A DNA stretch of 64,000 nt. Source: an uncultured Burkholderiales bacterium. Its GTDB lineage: Bacteria; Pseudomonadota; Gammaproteobacteria; Burkholderiales; Burkholderiaceae_C. The DNA is taken from positions 1 to 64,000 of the forward strand of contig CAJAYT010000101.1 of assembly GCA_903949285.1 (NCBI GenBank), given 5' to 3'. Numbering within the stretch: the stretch's first letter is position 1; the number at the start of each line of letters is the position of its first letter. Under the pieces are notes generated by a model that was not told the origin of the DNA, ran no database searches, and saw nothing but the letters and a program-made list of their open reading frames with translations. The position numbers were made by a program, and so were the translations under genes. Shown here piece after piece: positions 27,818 through 37,451 of this stretch.

Positions 27818-29757
27818 ATTCAAACTTGCAACCCCTATTAATGGCTCAACCCATGAAGGCCTTCAACACGCCTTGCACCGAGTTTATCAAGGACGCATAC
27901 GCGCCCTTGCGAAACATCCAGGACATTGAAACGATTGAAAAAACTCCGCTAGAAGAACGCATCACGCGTTGGGACTTTGCACAAAACCTTTTAGACGGCT
28001 GCCGATTTAACCCAAAACATCCAGCCATTATTGCCACACACAACGGGGATATAGACGGCCCCATCCACACTTGGACATTTTCCGAGCTTGAACGACGATC
28101 TGTGCAGTTTGCCAACTTATTGCATTCGCTAGGTATTCAATCAGAAGACGTGGTTGCGGTTGTGAGTCCCACAGTTCCTTCATTATTCTCAACTTTGATT
28201 GGGGCCCTATTAAGTGCCCGCCCTTTTCCAATCAATTGGATGCTCGACTCAAATGCTTTGGCTGATCTGCTTGTACAGGCGAATGTGAAAGTAGTTGTTT
28301 CGCTGGGTCCTACCCCAGGATTTGAGATTTGGGAAAATGTTTGTGCAGCAATAGAAAAAATCACCAAAGAACACGGTGCTTCAATTAAACTATTTACGCT
28401 ACACGACCCCTTTGCGAGCAAACACCCAAATGATCTACTAAGCGTTGCAGACAACCAACCCTCCCATTCCCTCACGTTTGAGCGTCCCTGCGCAACTCGC
28501 GAGCAAATTGCATGTTATGTTCACTCTGGTGGCACGACAGGCCATCCCAAAATAGTTAAAGTCAAACACGGAGGAATGGTTTACCGCCAATGGGCAGCAA
28601 ACCTTGGTCTAGCGTTTACTTCACGCGATATTGTTTTATCGGATACGCCGCTTTTTCACATTGGTGGTTTACTGGTTCGGGGGTTGGTCAGCACCGCTGA
28701 TGGACACAGCACTGTTATCCCAAGTCTTTTTGGAGCGCGTGATAAGACCTACATAGCAAATTATTGGCGCTACATTGAGCGCTTTGGAATAACGCAAATT
28801 TCGGGTGTTCCCACAACCTTATCCGTACTCGCCAAAACACCACCCACCCACGAAGATATCTCCTCACTTCGCCCATTCTTTGCAACCGGATCAACAGCAA
28901 TCGCACCAGCCGTGCAAGCCAATATCGTAGAAATAACGGGCTCCAAAGCCTTGCAAAGCTACGGCATGACTGAGAATACAAGCCATGCCACGCTTGATCC
29001 AAGAGACGGTCCCTACCGGGAGGGTTGCTCTGGAATTCGAGTCCCCTATACAAACATACTCATTGCCAAAATGTCAGAGGACGGACAGGCTATACAGCGT
29101 CACTGCGAACTAGGTGAAGTTGGGATGGTGATCGTCAAGGGTCCCGGAGTAGCCGCTGGATACTTGGATCCCCAGCACAACAAGGGTGTATTCCTTGCCG
29201 ATGGCTCTTTAGTGACGGGTGACTTAGGATGTTTGGATAGCGATGGATTCATTCGAATCAGCGGACGACAAAAGGACATCATTATTCGAAGTGGTCATAA
29301 CATTGAACCACGCTTGATTGAGGACGCTTTGCTCATGTGCCCAGGCGTTGCGCTTGCTGCTGCAGTCGGAAAACCCGACGCCCATGCAGGTGAGTTACCC
29401 ATTGCCTACGTGCAGCTTCATCCAGGAGCAAGTGTTAGCGAGACAGAACTGATGGAACTAGCGGCTGCCCACATACCAGAGCGCCCCGCGATCCCCAAAG
29501 AAATTATTTTCTTAGATCACATTCCACTAACAGCGGTGGGCAAGCCTCAGAAACATATTCTTCAAATTGACGCTGCAACACGAAGCTTTACACAAGCCCT
29601 CCAAGGTGTCAGTGGTCCTTGGAGTTTGGATGTTGACATTTCAGGGGGCGGACTCAGGCTGAAGATCCTTGTTGCATCGTCTGAGACTATTGTCATTGAA
29701 CAGATCAAGAAGATACTTTCCAATTTCGCTATTCAACACCAATTTATAGAGCCGTGA
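27814..29757 (+). CDS. Acyl-CoA synthetase (AMP-forming)
   Basis: 647 residues from TTG 27814, which has GCAGGT upstream and overlaps the lyase stop; an ATG at 27841 lacks a ribosome site. The phosphate loop reads HSGGTTGHPK, a variant of the usual TSGTTGxPK. QSYGMTENTSHA, TGDLG and GRQKDIIIRSGHNIEP are intact, with the catalytic C-terminal Lys expected in VGKPQKH. A tail of about 60 residues after the ligase fold is unassigned. It probably activates the acid degraded by the flanking lyase and hydratase. The substrate is unknown. Confidence 0.85.
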   Translation: MNSNLQPLLMAQPMKAFNTPCTEFIKDAYAPLRNIQDIETIEKTPLEERITRWDFAQNLLDGCRFNPKHPAIIATHNGDIDGPIHTWTFSELERRSVQFANLLHSLGIQSEDVVAVVSPTVPSLFSTLIGALLSARPFPINWMLDSNALADLLVQANVKVVVSLGPTPGFEIWENVCAAIEKITKEHGASIKLFTLHDPFASKHPNDLLSVADNQPSHSLTFERPCATREQIACYVHSGGTTGHPKIVKVKHGGMVYRQWAANLGLAFTSRDIVLSDTPLFHIGGLLVRGLVSTADGHSTVIPSLFGARDKTYIANYWRYIERFGITQISGVPTTLSVLAKTPPTHEDISSLRPFFATGSTAIAPAVQANIVEITGSKALQSYGMTENTSHATLDPRDGPYREGCSGIRVPYTNILIAKMSEDGQAIQRHCELGEVGMVIVKGPGVAAGYLDPQHNKGVFLADGSLVTGDLGCLDSDGFIRISGRQKDIIIRSGHNIEPRLIEDALLMCPGVALAAAVGKPDAHAGELPIAYVQLHPGASVSETELMELAAAHIPERPAIPKEIIFLDHIPLTAVGKPQKHILQIDAATRSFTQALQGVSGPWSLDVDISGGGLRLKILVASSETIVIEQIKKILSNFAIQHQFIEP

Positions 29758-30917
29758 AAATACTAGATATCCGTGAGATAAGCGTACCGCTGAAAACACA
29801 GATGCGAAATGCTGTGTTTGATTTCAGTGAGATGACGACCTCCGTCGTGGCGGTTAAAACAGATGTCTTGGTCGACGCAGAACCTGTGATTGGTTACGCT
29901 TTTAATTCAACTGGGCGTTATGCCTGTGGCGAGGTCATGCGCACGCGCATGATTCCCCGTCTTTTAAAAGCCTCTCCCGATAGTTTGCTAGACCCTGCAA
30001 GTGGTCTGATTGATCCTGCGCTCGCACTCGCTTGCATGACTCGCAGAGAAAAACCCGGAGGCCACACGGAGCGCTCTATAGCGGTTGGAACCATAGAGTG
30101 TGCCGTATGGGATGCCCTTGCTAAAGTCAAGAGGGTACCCCTTCACACACTGCTTGCAGAGCGTTTTAACGGTGGTAAACAAGTAGACAAAGTGCCTTGC
30201 TATGTAGGCGGTGGCTGGTACGCACAGGACAAAGGCCTGTCTGACCTGAGCGACGAGATTAAAATGAGACTTCAAGAGGGTTATACCCACATGAAGATCA
30301 AGGTGGGCGGTGTCAGCCTAGCTGACGATTTAAAGCGCATTGAAACCTCTATTGCGATCTTAGGAGATTCAGAGCACCTTGCAGTGGATGCCAATGCAGG
30401 GCTGGATCATAAACGCACATGGGAGTATGCCAACGCACTTGCGCCATTCGGGCTGAGGTGGTTTGAAGAGCCAACCGACCCGCTTGATTTTAAGCTTCTC
30501 TTTGAGCTGTCAACACATTACGCACCTGCGATTGCAACGGGTGAGAATTTGTTTTCAACACAAGATATTCAAAATTTACTGCGCTACTCGGGACTTCGTG
30601 CAGGTAAGGATATTTTGCAAGTCGACATCCCGCAGTCCTACGGCATTACTCAATTTACAAAAACATTGCAGGTCCTGAGAGATCATGGATGGTCCTCTCA
30701 GCAAGTCTTTCCACACGGTGGAAACATGATGACATTGGCCATCGTTGCTGGCTTGGATCTTGGTGGGTGTGAAGCATACCCAGGGGTTTTTGGCGTCTTT
30801 GCAGGATTCAATGATGACGCACAGATTGAGAACGGAATGATTAAACTGTCTGATAGACCGGGAATGGGTTTCGAGGGGCAAAACGAGTTGTACGAATTAA
30901 TGCGTCATATTTTTTAA
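29754..30917 (+). CDS. Enolase-superfamily dehydratase, D-tartrate dehydratase-like
   Basis: 387 residues from GTG 29754, overlapping the ligase stop by GTGA. Mandelate-racemase-subgroup residues are all visible: Lys181/Lys183 of KIK, metal ligands Asp212 (DAN), Glu238 (WFEEP) and Glu264 (TGENLF), and His321 of FPHGG. As I recall, the characterised Bradyrhizobium D-tartrate dehydratase uses Lys184, Asp213, Glu239, Glu265 and His322, the same set shifted by one, and the MTTSVVAVKTDV and REKPGGHTERSIAVGTI segments also resemble it. The expected reaction is dehydration of D-tartrate or a related hydroxy acid to a 2-oxoacid. The acyl-CoA context is unusual for tartrate, so the true substrate may differ. 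Confidence 0.8.
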   Translation: MKILDIREISVPLKTQMRNAVFDFSEMTTSVVAVKTDVLVDAEPVIGYAFNSTGRYACGEVMRTRMIPRLLKASPDSLLDPASGLIDPALALACMTRREKPGGHTERSIAVGTIECAVWDALAKVKRVPLHTLLAERFNGGKQVDKVPCYVGGGWYAQDKGLSDLSDEIKMRLQEGYTHMKIKVGGVSLADDLKRIETSIAILGDSEHLAVDANAGLDHKRTWEYANALAPFGLRWFEEPTDPLDFKLLFELSTHYAPAIATGENLFSTQDIQNLLRYSGLRAGKDILQVDIPQSYGITQFTKTLQVLRDHGWSSQQVFPHGGNMMTLAIVAGLDLGGCEAYPGVFGVFAGFNDDAQIENGMIKLSDRPGMGFEGQNELYELMRHIF

Positions 30918-30931
30918 ATCAGGAGAAAGTA

Positions 30932-31930
30932 ATGATTACTCACACCAACGAAGGACATTGCGATATTCGCCGTAAAAGCGTTCTAGGCCTAATGCTATCT
31001 GGCTTGTCAGCGTTTGCAGCTCCATCATGGGCGCAAAGCAAATGGCCAGACCGTTTGATTCGCATCGTTGTACCCTTCGTACCCGGAGGCCCACCTGACG
31101 CGGTGGCCAGAATTATTCAGGCCAAACTCTCTGAGACCCTTGGGCAAGCCGTTGTCATTGATAACAAAGGCGGAGCTGGTGGGAACATAGGCGCGCAGAC
31201 CGTCGCTAAATCTTTACCCGACGGCAACACAATCTTGATAACTTCCACCGCATTTGCAATTAATACTCAATTTGTGGAGTCAGGCTATAACGCTGAGAGT
31301 GATTTTTTAGCCGTGACTATCGCTGCGACTCAGCCCCACGTTTTTGTAACGCACCCTAGCCTGCCAGTTCGCAATTTAAAGGAACTCATAAGCCTTGCAA
31401 AAACTTCTCCCCTTGCATTTGCGACCCCTGGTTCGGGTACAGCACCTCACCTGACAGCTGAGAGGTTGTTCAATCTCACACTAAAACTAGATATGACGCC
31501 AATCCATTACCGCGGCGCTGGACAAGCCGTGGGGTCGGTGGTAGCTGGTGAACCTAAGATTGGTTGCATGGCGATGGCTGGGCCCTTACAAAATATAAAG
31601 GCCGGAAGACTTCGAGCGCTCGCAGTCACTAGCCCGCAACGCTTACCCTCACTCCCCGATGTGCCAACGCTTGGGGAGTTAGGTTACCAAAACTTTCTTG
31701 ACTCAACTTGGGTTGGAGCGTTCCTACCAGCAGGTACCCCAGCCCCCATTCAATCAAAATGGTATGAGGCGCTCTCTAAAGTATTGGCAATGCCTGAAAT
31801 TAGGGAGAAAATTCAAGCCCAGGCTTTTGAGTCTTTGACTGAGACTCCTACAAAAACTGCTGAGTATCTTCATGAAGAAATACAACGCTGGGGCGAAGTG
31901 ACTCGTCGTATTGGGTATAAGCCTGAGTAA
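30932..31930 (+). CDS. Bug/TctC-type tricarboxylate-family substrate-binding protein
   Basis: Periplasmic solute-binding protein of the Bug family that expanded in Burkholderiales, 332 residues. A strong AGGAG precedes the ATG. The N-terminus has RRKSVLGLMLSG, with two arginines before the hydrophobic stretch (possibly Tat) and cleavage likely after SWA. Family segments IRIVVPFVPGGPPD, GNIGAQTVAKSLPDG and PDVPTLGELGY are present. No tctA/tctB membrane genes are in the window, as is common for orphan Bug proteins. Being last in the operon, it may capture the acid processed by the dehydratase. Confidence 0.9.
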   Translation: MITHTNEGHCDIRRKSVLGLMLSGLSAFAAPSWAQSKWPDRLIRIVVPFVPGGPPDAVARIIQAKLSETLGQAVVIDNKGGAGGNIGAQTVAKSLPDGNTILITSTAFAINTQFVESGYNAESDFLAVTIAATQPHVFVTHPSLPVRNLKELISLAKTSPLAFATPGSGTAPHLTAERLFNLTLKLDMTPIHYRGAGQAVGSVVAGEPKIGCMAMAGPLQNIKAGRLRALAVTSPQRLPSLPDVPTLGELGYQNFLDSTWVGAFLPAGTPAPIQSKWYEALSKVLAMPEIREKIQAQAFESLTETPTKTAEYLHEEIQRWGEVTRRIGYKPE

Positions 31931-31938
31931 TGGGTTTC

Positions 31939-31988
31939 ATATTGATCCATTACGTTGAGGGGTCTTAAAACCTATTCAACGTCAATAT
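31939..31988. terminator. Hairpin between convergent genes, possible bidirectional terminator
   Basis: Arms ATATTG/CAATAT and ACGTTGA/TCAACGT pair around a central loop, with a one-sided bulge of seven bases. The structure fills almost exactly the space between the binding-protein stop and the recD stop. No U-run follows on either side, so intrinsic termination is uncertain. Confidence 0.4.
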
Positions 31989-33857
31989 CTAACTATCGTG
32001 AATGCAGCTCAGGCCTCCACTGCGAGAGAGCTTGCTCTGTACTGCTTTAAATAGCTCCTTCTCATCTGGCACTACCCAGGTTATCTTTTTCTTTGCGCGG
32101 GTGAGTCCTGTATAAATTAACTCTCTCGTTAAAACCGCTGCTCGTCGCTCGGGCAATACCAAGCACACATGATTAAATTCTGAACCTTGGGATTTGTGCA
32201 CAGTCATTGCAAAAACGCTTTCAACCGAATCAATCCTGGAGGGATGAATCCATCGCACAAAGACACCATCACTGGATCCATCGACTGGAAAGGCAATGCG
32301 TAACTCACCATTTTTGATCAAGCAAACGCCAATATCCCCATTTCTCAGGTCCAAATGATAATTATTTCGCGTAATCATCACGGGTCTACCGACATACCAT
32401 CCTTCATCATGAAACCCCAATAAATGAGCAATTACTTTATTCAAATGAGAAACACCCCATGGACCTTCCCTCACAGCGCATAGCACCTGAAATTCAGCAA
32501 ATGCGTTCAGTACTGACTTAGCCAATTGCTGCTGTTCATGCTCATCCTTGGAAGAATCCAGTTGAATAGTTTGCACAAGATCTAAATATTTTCTCCAAAC
32601 TTCATTTAAAAACTGTTTTGTACTTGGATCATTAAAGAGCTTAATATCCAACCTATCAATGACATCTTTACTCTGTGCTGACCAAATCTTTAATTCGCTC
32701 CAATTTCTTCTCAAACTCTTTAAATCTTCATCGCTTCCTCGGTTTATAGTTTGTGCCCATTGATGAATAACTCCGCCACCCTCTACCCTATAACTTCGTC
32801 TTAGCATCACGGTTTGCTGGGACAGCTGTGAACCTAAACCACCCCACTCGCTCAAATCCTTCGTCGTCAGAGTCATCAACCATTTGAGCGTTGTAGGTGA
32901 ATAATTTCCATTCTTTGCGTGCAAACACAACTGCCCCATCACCGCACCAGCCTCCACCGATGCGAGTTGATCTTGATCTCCAAGGAAAATGAGTCGGGTA
33001 TTTTGGGTAGCGCTAGCAAGCAGTCTATCCATCAAATGAAGGCTAATCATAGAAGCCTCATCAATAACGATCACATCATACAAAAGAGGCTTAAGCTCTG
33101 GGGAGGCATCGTCTGAGCGAATTTGCAAAAGTTTGTGCAACGTTATAGGATTTTCTTTAATCTCAAATCTGAACTGCTCTGGCAACGCACCTATAGCGTC
33201 GCCAACAGATGCACCCAATCTTGCAGCAGCTTTGCCCGTGGGTGCGCAAAGTGCTATTCGCAGGGATGAACTAGGGGTTTGTTTAAGTGAATGGGAGACA
33301 AGTAGCGATATCAACTTAGTGACAGTCGTTGTTTTACCGGTCCCAGGACCTCCGGTGATTAACGTAAAAAGCCCTCGAGTCGCAACAGCGCAGGCTAGTT
33401 TTTGCCAGTCCGGCTGATCAAGGTCTTCATCTGAGCCAAAGAGTTGGTCAAGGTCCTGCGCTAAATCTGGGATTACTGGAATCGTTGTATTCAACCTATT
33501 TCGAATGGATTCAATGACTCTGCTCTCAGCTTCCCAGTTCTTTCTTAAGTAAAGTAATTGGTTGTCTAGTACCAGTGGACTATTTACCCCGTTCTTCCAT
33601 GGAATTGTTTTGGCAGATTGTGCTAAGTCCTTGGGTAGCAAGTTGTAGGTCTCGTGCTCTAGCGATAAGGAACTCCAATCCCCCCGGGAGAGCAAATTTA
33701 AATCCAGACAAGTGTGCCCCTTCATATATAAATGACTGACCAACGCAGCAAGAACCGCATGGCGTGCATCTGGGCTTGGTTCTTTCTCCTGCAAGAACCT
33801 AGCAAAGGCCAGATCAAATCTATTGAAAGTAGCGTTTAGTTCCTTGGATTTAGACAT
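31989..33857 (-). CDS. recD: Exodeoxyribonuclease V alpha subunit
   Basis: 5'-3' helicase subunit of RecBCD. 622 residues; the Walker A motif GGPGTGKTT is at 169-177, followed by SF1 motifs including VIVIDEASMI and LIFLGDQDQLASVEAG, and near the C-terminus the UvrD-like segment MTVHKSQGSEFNHVCLVLP and LIYTGLTRAK. It starts 6 bp after recB. It works with RecB and RecC in double-strand-break repair and degradation of linear DNA. Confidence 0.95.
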   Translation of the reverse strand: MSKSKELNATFNRFDLAFARFLQEKEPSPDARHAVLAALVSHLYMKGHTCLDLNLLSRGDWSSLSLEHETYNLLPKDLAQSAKTIPWKNGVNSPLVLDNQLLYLRKNWEAESRVIESIRNRLNTTIPVIPDLAQDLDQLFGSDEDLDQPDWQKLACAVATRGLFTLITGGPGTGKTTTVTKLISLLVSHSLKQTPSSSLRIALCAPTGKAAARLGASVGDAIGALPEQFRFEIKENPITLHKLLQIRSDDASPELKPLLYDVIVIDEASMISLHLMDRLLASATQNTRLIFLGDQDQLASVEAGAVMGQLCLHAKNGNYSPTTLKWLMTLTTKDLSEWGGLGSQLSQQTVMLRRSYRVEGGGVIHQWAQTINRGSDEDLKSLRRNWSELKIWSAQSKDVIDRLDIKLFNDPSTKQFLNEVWRKYLDLVQTIQLDSSKDEHEQQQLAKSVLNAFAEFQVLCAVREGPWGVSHLNKVIAHLLGFHDEGWYVGRPVMITRNNYHLDLRNGDIGVCLIKNGELRIAFPVDGSSDGVFVRWIHPSRIDSVESVFAMTVHKSQGSEFNHVCLVLPERRAAVLTRELIYTGLTRAKKKITWVVPDEKELFKAVQSKLSRSGGLSCIHDS

Positions 33858-33863
33858 TTCGTA

Positions 33864-36800
33864 TCAGACGCCCTTAAATGCTTCATCCAGCGCCAAAATA
33901 AGCGCCTTGGACGGACGATCTACAAATACACCTTGCGACTCAAATTGAATCCCGCGCAGAAATAAATAAATAGCCCCGCCAACATGCTCATCATAATCGT
34001 AGTCGTCCAGGCGCGATTTCAGTAAACGGTGAAGCGCCAATAAGTAAAGCGTGTATTGCACATCGTAGCGGTGACCGAGTATAGAGGTTTGCAGGTCTTC
34101 ATTTGAATATCCGCTCAGCCGATTGGATTTGTAATCTAGGACGTAATAACGACCCTCATGCTCAAATATTAAATCCATGAATCCCGTTAACATACCGTTC
34201 ATCTGCTTGGGTATCAGGGAGGGTCTTGGTAAATGCGCAAGTACATGCTTTGTAATCAATGTATCTAGCCTTGCGACCTCCATGGACTTTACAGGCAAAG
34301 TGAATCCCATCTCAGCCCAAGCGTTACCCATATTCATATCGCGCAAAGACAACGAGCTAAGTGGGAAATTAAAATCGGAGGCCATATATTTTGTAGTCAC
34401 AATCTTGTGAATCCAACTTACCAGTAAATCTCTTAGTTCCTCACCCAGATTCAACTTAAGCAGCTTCACCTCCAACATCAAGGTCCACTCTGATTGCAGT
34501 AGTTTGTCTGGGGACTGCGCAGTGATTGGCCAACCATATTTAAATTGCCACTCTAGGAGGTCATGTAATAAGGTGCCCAATAAACTACTGGAGGGAATTT
34601 CGTCATACGCACTAGGCATACCAGAGGGACTAGCGAGTCCTGCAGCCCCTGGCTCTCGTAGCGCGGCACCAATCAAGGAGAGATCCTCATCCGTACTTTT
34701 AAAATTATCAACCTGCGAATCTGCTAGCTTCTCATCAACCGAACTCACTGGCTCAAAGTGATTACCCTGATCCTTTGCGGATCCTTTAGAAATTGAACTA
34801 AAACTAGCGGTCCACCAATTGGAGATGAACTTTTGTTTCGGAGTCAACGCACCTTGCAGGGCGACAGCAGATTCAATCGCCGTATAGCGTTGCTCACCCA
34901 ATGTGGGAGCGGGGCTTACGAGTATGTGAGGACACGCACTCCAAAGACTCAGCTTAGATACCAGGTCCTCTGAATTTTGACGATTCAATAGCACTGAAAC
35001 TGCGCTTTTAGGCGAATTTGATTTCTTATTAAAGTCTTTTACCATGGGCGCCAGACCCATCCAAAGCGCTCTTTGTGCACGCGTCAAAGCAACATAAAAC
35101 AGTCTGATATCTTCTTCAATTCGACTTTGGTCACTCCTATCGCTATTGGCGCTTTCGGGCTTGAAATTAGATATAAATGGCAAAAACACGAGCGGAAATT
35201 CAAGACCTTTAGATTTGTGGATTGTAATTATTTTCACTAAATTAGCTTCACTCTCTAAGCGCAGAACAGCAGATTCCCCTGAAGATTGGGGATCTCTTAA
35301 TTGTTCCTCTAAGTACCTGATCAGTGCTTCTTCTCCGTGCACCTTCAAGCTAGCAGCTTGAAGTAAATCACCCAGATGCAATAGATTGGTCAATACTCTT
35401 TCACCATTCGTTCGTTCGTTGCTGATTCCACTGAGCAATTTATGTGCAATCTGATTTTCATGAATCAATCGGTGCAACATGGGCAAAAAGCCTTGCTTTT
35501 GCCAAATAGCTTGATAAATATGAAAGCTATCAATTAGAGCTTGCCACGACTCCTCGTCGTGGATGAGCTGCTCGAGTTCATTGTCTAGGCTCAGTCCCCA
35601 GATTTTGGTCGTTACAGCACAGCGTAGTTGACTGGTTGATTTAGGATGAGCGACAGCCATCAAAATGAGTCTCAGCTCCCTTGCTTCTTCGCTGGCGAAA
35701 ACACTCTCCTTATCGGACAAATAAACACTTCTCACACCAAGTTTCGCTAAGGCTTGGCGAATAGCATTAGCCTCTTTGAAATCACGTACCAAAACCGCCA
35801 TCTCATTTGGCTGTGCAGCTTTTGCATTTAATAAAGTAACAATTTGAGCCGCAAATAGAGATGACATGACATGGTTGTAAGTATCCTTATTAAGCACGTT
35901 GTTCGTGTTCGCATACCAAACCGTAAGCGCTGGTTGTTCTGCGCTGCCCAACTTGAGGGGCTCAATCTCCACGGCAGCTTCGACGCTGACAAAATCAATA
36001 TCCTTGAACGGCTTTTCAGCAACCGAAAATATATGATTGACTGCACTAACAAGACCTTGGGTTGATCTGTAGTTTTTTGGGAGTGTGTATATATTTTCCT
36101 GAGCATCCCTCCTTGCGCTTAAGTATGTATCAAGATCAGCACCTCTAAAACCGTAAATAGCTTGCTTAGGGTCACCGATAATAATTAAGCCTGAATCATC
36201 GGTACGTTCTTGAACGTATATTTTTTTCAACGCCCCGTACTGCCAAGGATCAGTGTCTTGGAATTCATCTACAAGGGCTACAGGGTATTGTGTGCGAATG
36301 GTGGTTGCCAAACGCGAATCGTCCGCGTTAACGGCAATATACAAATTTTTCAATAAATCTGAAAAATCAAATTGTCCGACCTCACCTTTGGATCGCTCAT
36401 ACAACAGATCTATTTCATGCGCTGCATGATCGAATAGATCCTCCATATCAATTTTGGGCATCTCCTGCAAAACTTCGCATAGAGCATCAATTTTAGATAA
36501 TCCAGCTATTTCATGAGCCTCTTCCCACCCACAATTTTGAAGCTTGGAGAGCGAAAATCTCTCTAGGATTTTCAACTCAATCTGCGCTCCCCCTTGCCAA
36601 TCTTGCATCTTACTAAGCCACCCACCTAACCAATCAAGCCTGTACCCCTTGATAGTCTTGGCGAGTGTGCGCTCCCTAAGAACAGTCTGTATTTTGAGAC
36701 TATTTTCAGCCGTCCAAACGTCTCTTGCAGCACTAGCAGCGGTGTCATATTTCTCTTGAAAATTGTCCCAACCCTTCAATACTTCCTGGGGAGCTAGACC

Positions 36801-37451
36801 CACGGGGATGTCAGCGTTTGGGATGCGATTTTTATTAACAAATTTATTTTTTAATTTATCCAACAACTCTTCAGGAGTCTTTGGATACCCTGTGAGTCCA
36901 AGGAGTTGCTGCGCACTAAGGGGGTACAAGAACTTGCGCCAATATGCCTGAGCAGCTGCTAATTTAAGATTTTGTGAATCCTCAGAGAGCGACTGCTCAA
37001 ATAAACTTTTACTCTCAAAAGCATGTTCTTTGAGCATTCGAGCGCTCCATGCATGAATTGTAAAGATCGCTGCCTCATCCATCCACTGAGCAGAGAGATC
37101 TAGTCTCTTAGCGCAGTGCGGCCACAAACTTGGCTCATACATATTTTTTAAAGATTTCAGGAAATCATCTACTTTTGGATCCTCAGTGTGGGGACTTTGA
37201 AAATAAAGTGCAGCCTCATGTAAACGTGCTCTAATGCGGCCCCTCAACTCTGCAGTCGCCATTTCTGTAAACGTCATCACCAAAATATCCGGTGGGTTGA
37301 GTCCATTGGCATAAGCGGGAGGTAGACCGTGCCCAAGTACCAAGCGAACATACAGCGCAGAAAGCGTCCAAGTCTTCCCCGTACCCGCAGAAGCCTCAAT
37401 AATACGCAGGCCATCTAGAGGCAAAGACAATACGTCCAAATTTTGAGTCAT
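33864..37451 (-). CDS. recB: Exodeoxyribonuclease V beta subunit
   Basis: 1195-residue 3'-5' helicase/nuclease. Walker A EASAGTGKTWT at 19-29, LVDEFQDTDPWQ, GDPKQAIYGFRGAD, the helicase motif ITIHKSKGLEFPLVFLPF and VALTRAQRALW are intact. The C-terminal nuclease domain has the catalytic VLDYKSNRL and upstream GFMDLIFEHEGR. The start overlaps the recC stop by ATGA, so the subunits are translationally coupled. All key residues are present, suggesting an active complex. Confidence 0.96.
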   Translation of the reverse strand: MTQNLDVLSLPLDGLRIIEASAGTGKTWTLSALYVRLVLGHGLPPAYANGLNPPDILVMTFTEMATAELRGRIRARLHEAALYFQSPHTEDPKVDDFLKSLKNMYEPSLWPHCAKRLDLSAQWMDEAAIFTIHAWSARMLKEHAFESKSLFEQSLSEDSQNLKLAAAQAYWRKFLYPLSAQQLLGLTGYPKTPEELLDKLKNKFVNKNRIPNADIPVGLAPQEVLKGWDNFQEKYDTAASAARDVWTAENSLKIQTVLRERTLAKTIKGYRLDWLGGWLSKMQDWQGGAQIELKILERFSLSKLQNCGWEEAHEIAGLSKIDALCEVLQEMPKIDMEDLFDHAAHEIDLLYERSKGEVGQFDFSDLLKNLYIAVNADDSRLATTIRTQYPVALVDEFQDTDPWQYGALKKIYVQERTDDSGLIIIGDPKQAIYGFRGADLDTYLSARRDAQENIYTLPKNYRSTQGLVSAVNHIFSVAEKPFKDIDFVSVEAAVEIEPLKLGSAEQPALTVWYANTNNVLNKDTYNHVMSSLFAAQIVTLLNAKAAQPNEMAVLVRDFKEANAIRQALAKLGVRSVYLSDKESVFASEEARELRLILMAVAHPKSTSQLRCAVTTKIWGLSLDNELEQLIHDEESWQALIDSFHIYQAIWQKQGFLPMLHRLIHENQIAHKLLSGISNERTNGERVLTNLLHLGDLLQAASLKVHGEEALIRYLEEQLRDPQSSGESAVLRLESEANLVKIITIHKSKGLEFPLVFLPFISNFKPESANSDRSDQSRIEEDIRLFYVALTRAQRALWMGLAPMVKDFNKKSNSPKSAVSVLLNRQNSEDLVSKLSLWSACPHILVSPAPTLGEQRYTAIESAVALQGALTPKQKFISNWWTASFSSISKGSAKDQGNHFEPVSSVDEKLADSQVDNFKSTDEDLSLIGAALREPGAAGLASPSGMPSAYDEIPSSSLLGTLLHDLLEWQFKYGWPITAQSPDKLLQSEWTLMLEVKLLKLNLGEELRDLLVSWIHKIVTTKYMASDFNFPLSSLSLRDMNMGNAWAEMGFTLPVKSMEVARLDTLITKHVLAHLPRPSLIPKQMNGMLTGFMDLIFEHEGRYYVLDYKSNRLSGYSNEDLQTSILGHRYDVQYTLYLLALHRLLKSRLDDYDYDEHVGGAIYLFLRGIQFESQGVFVDRPSKALILALDEAFKGV

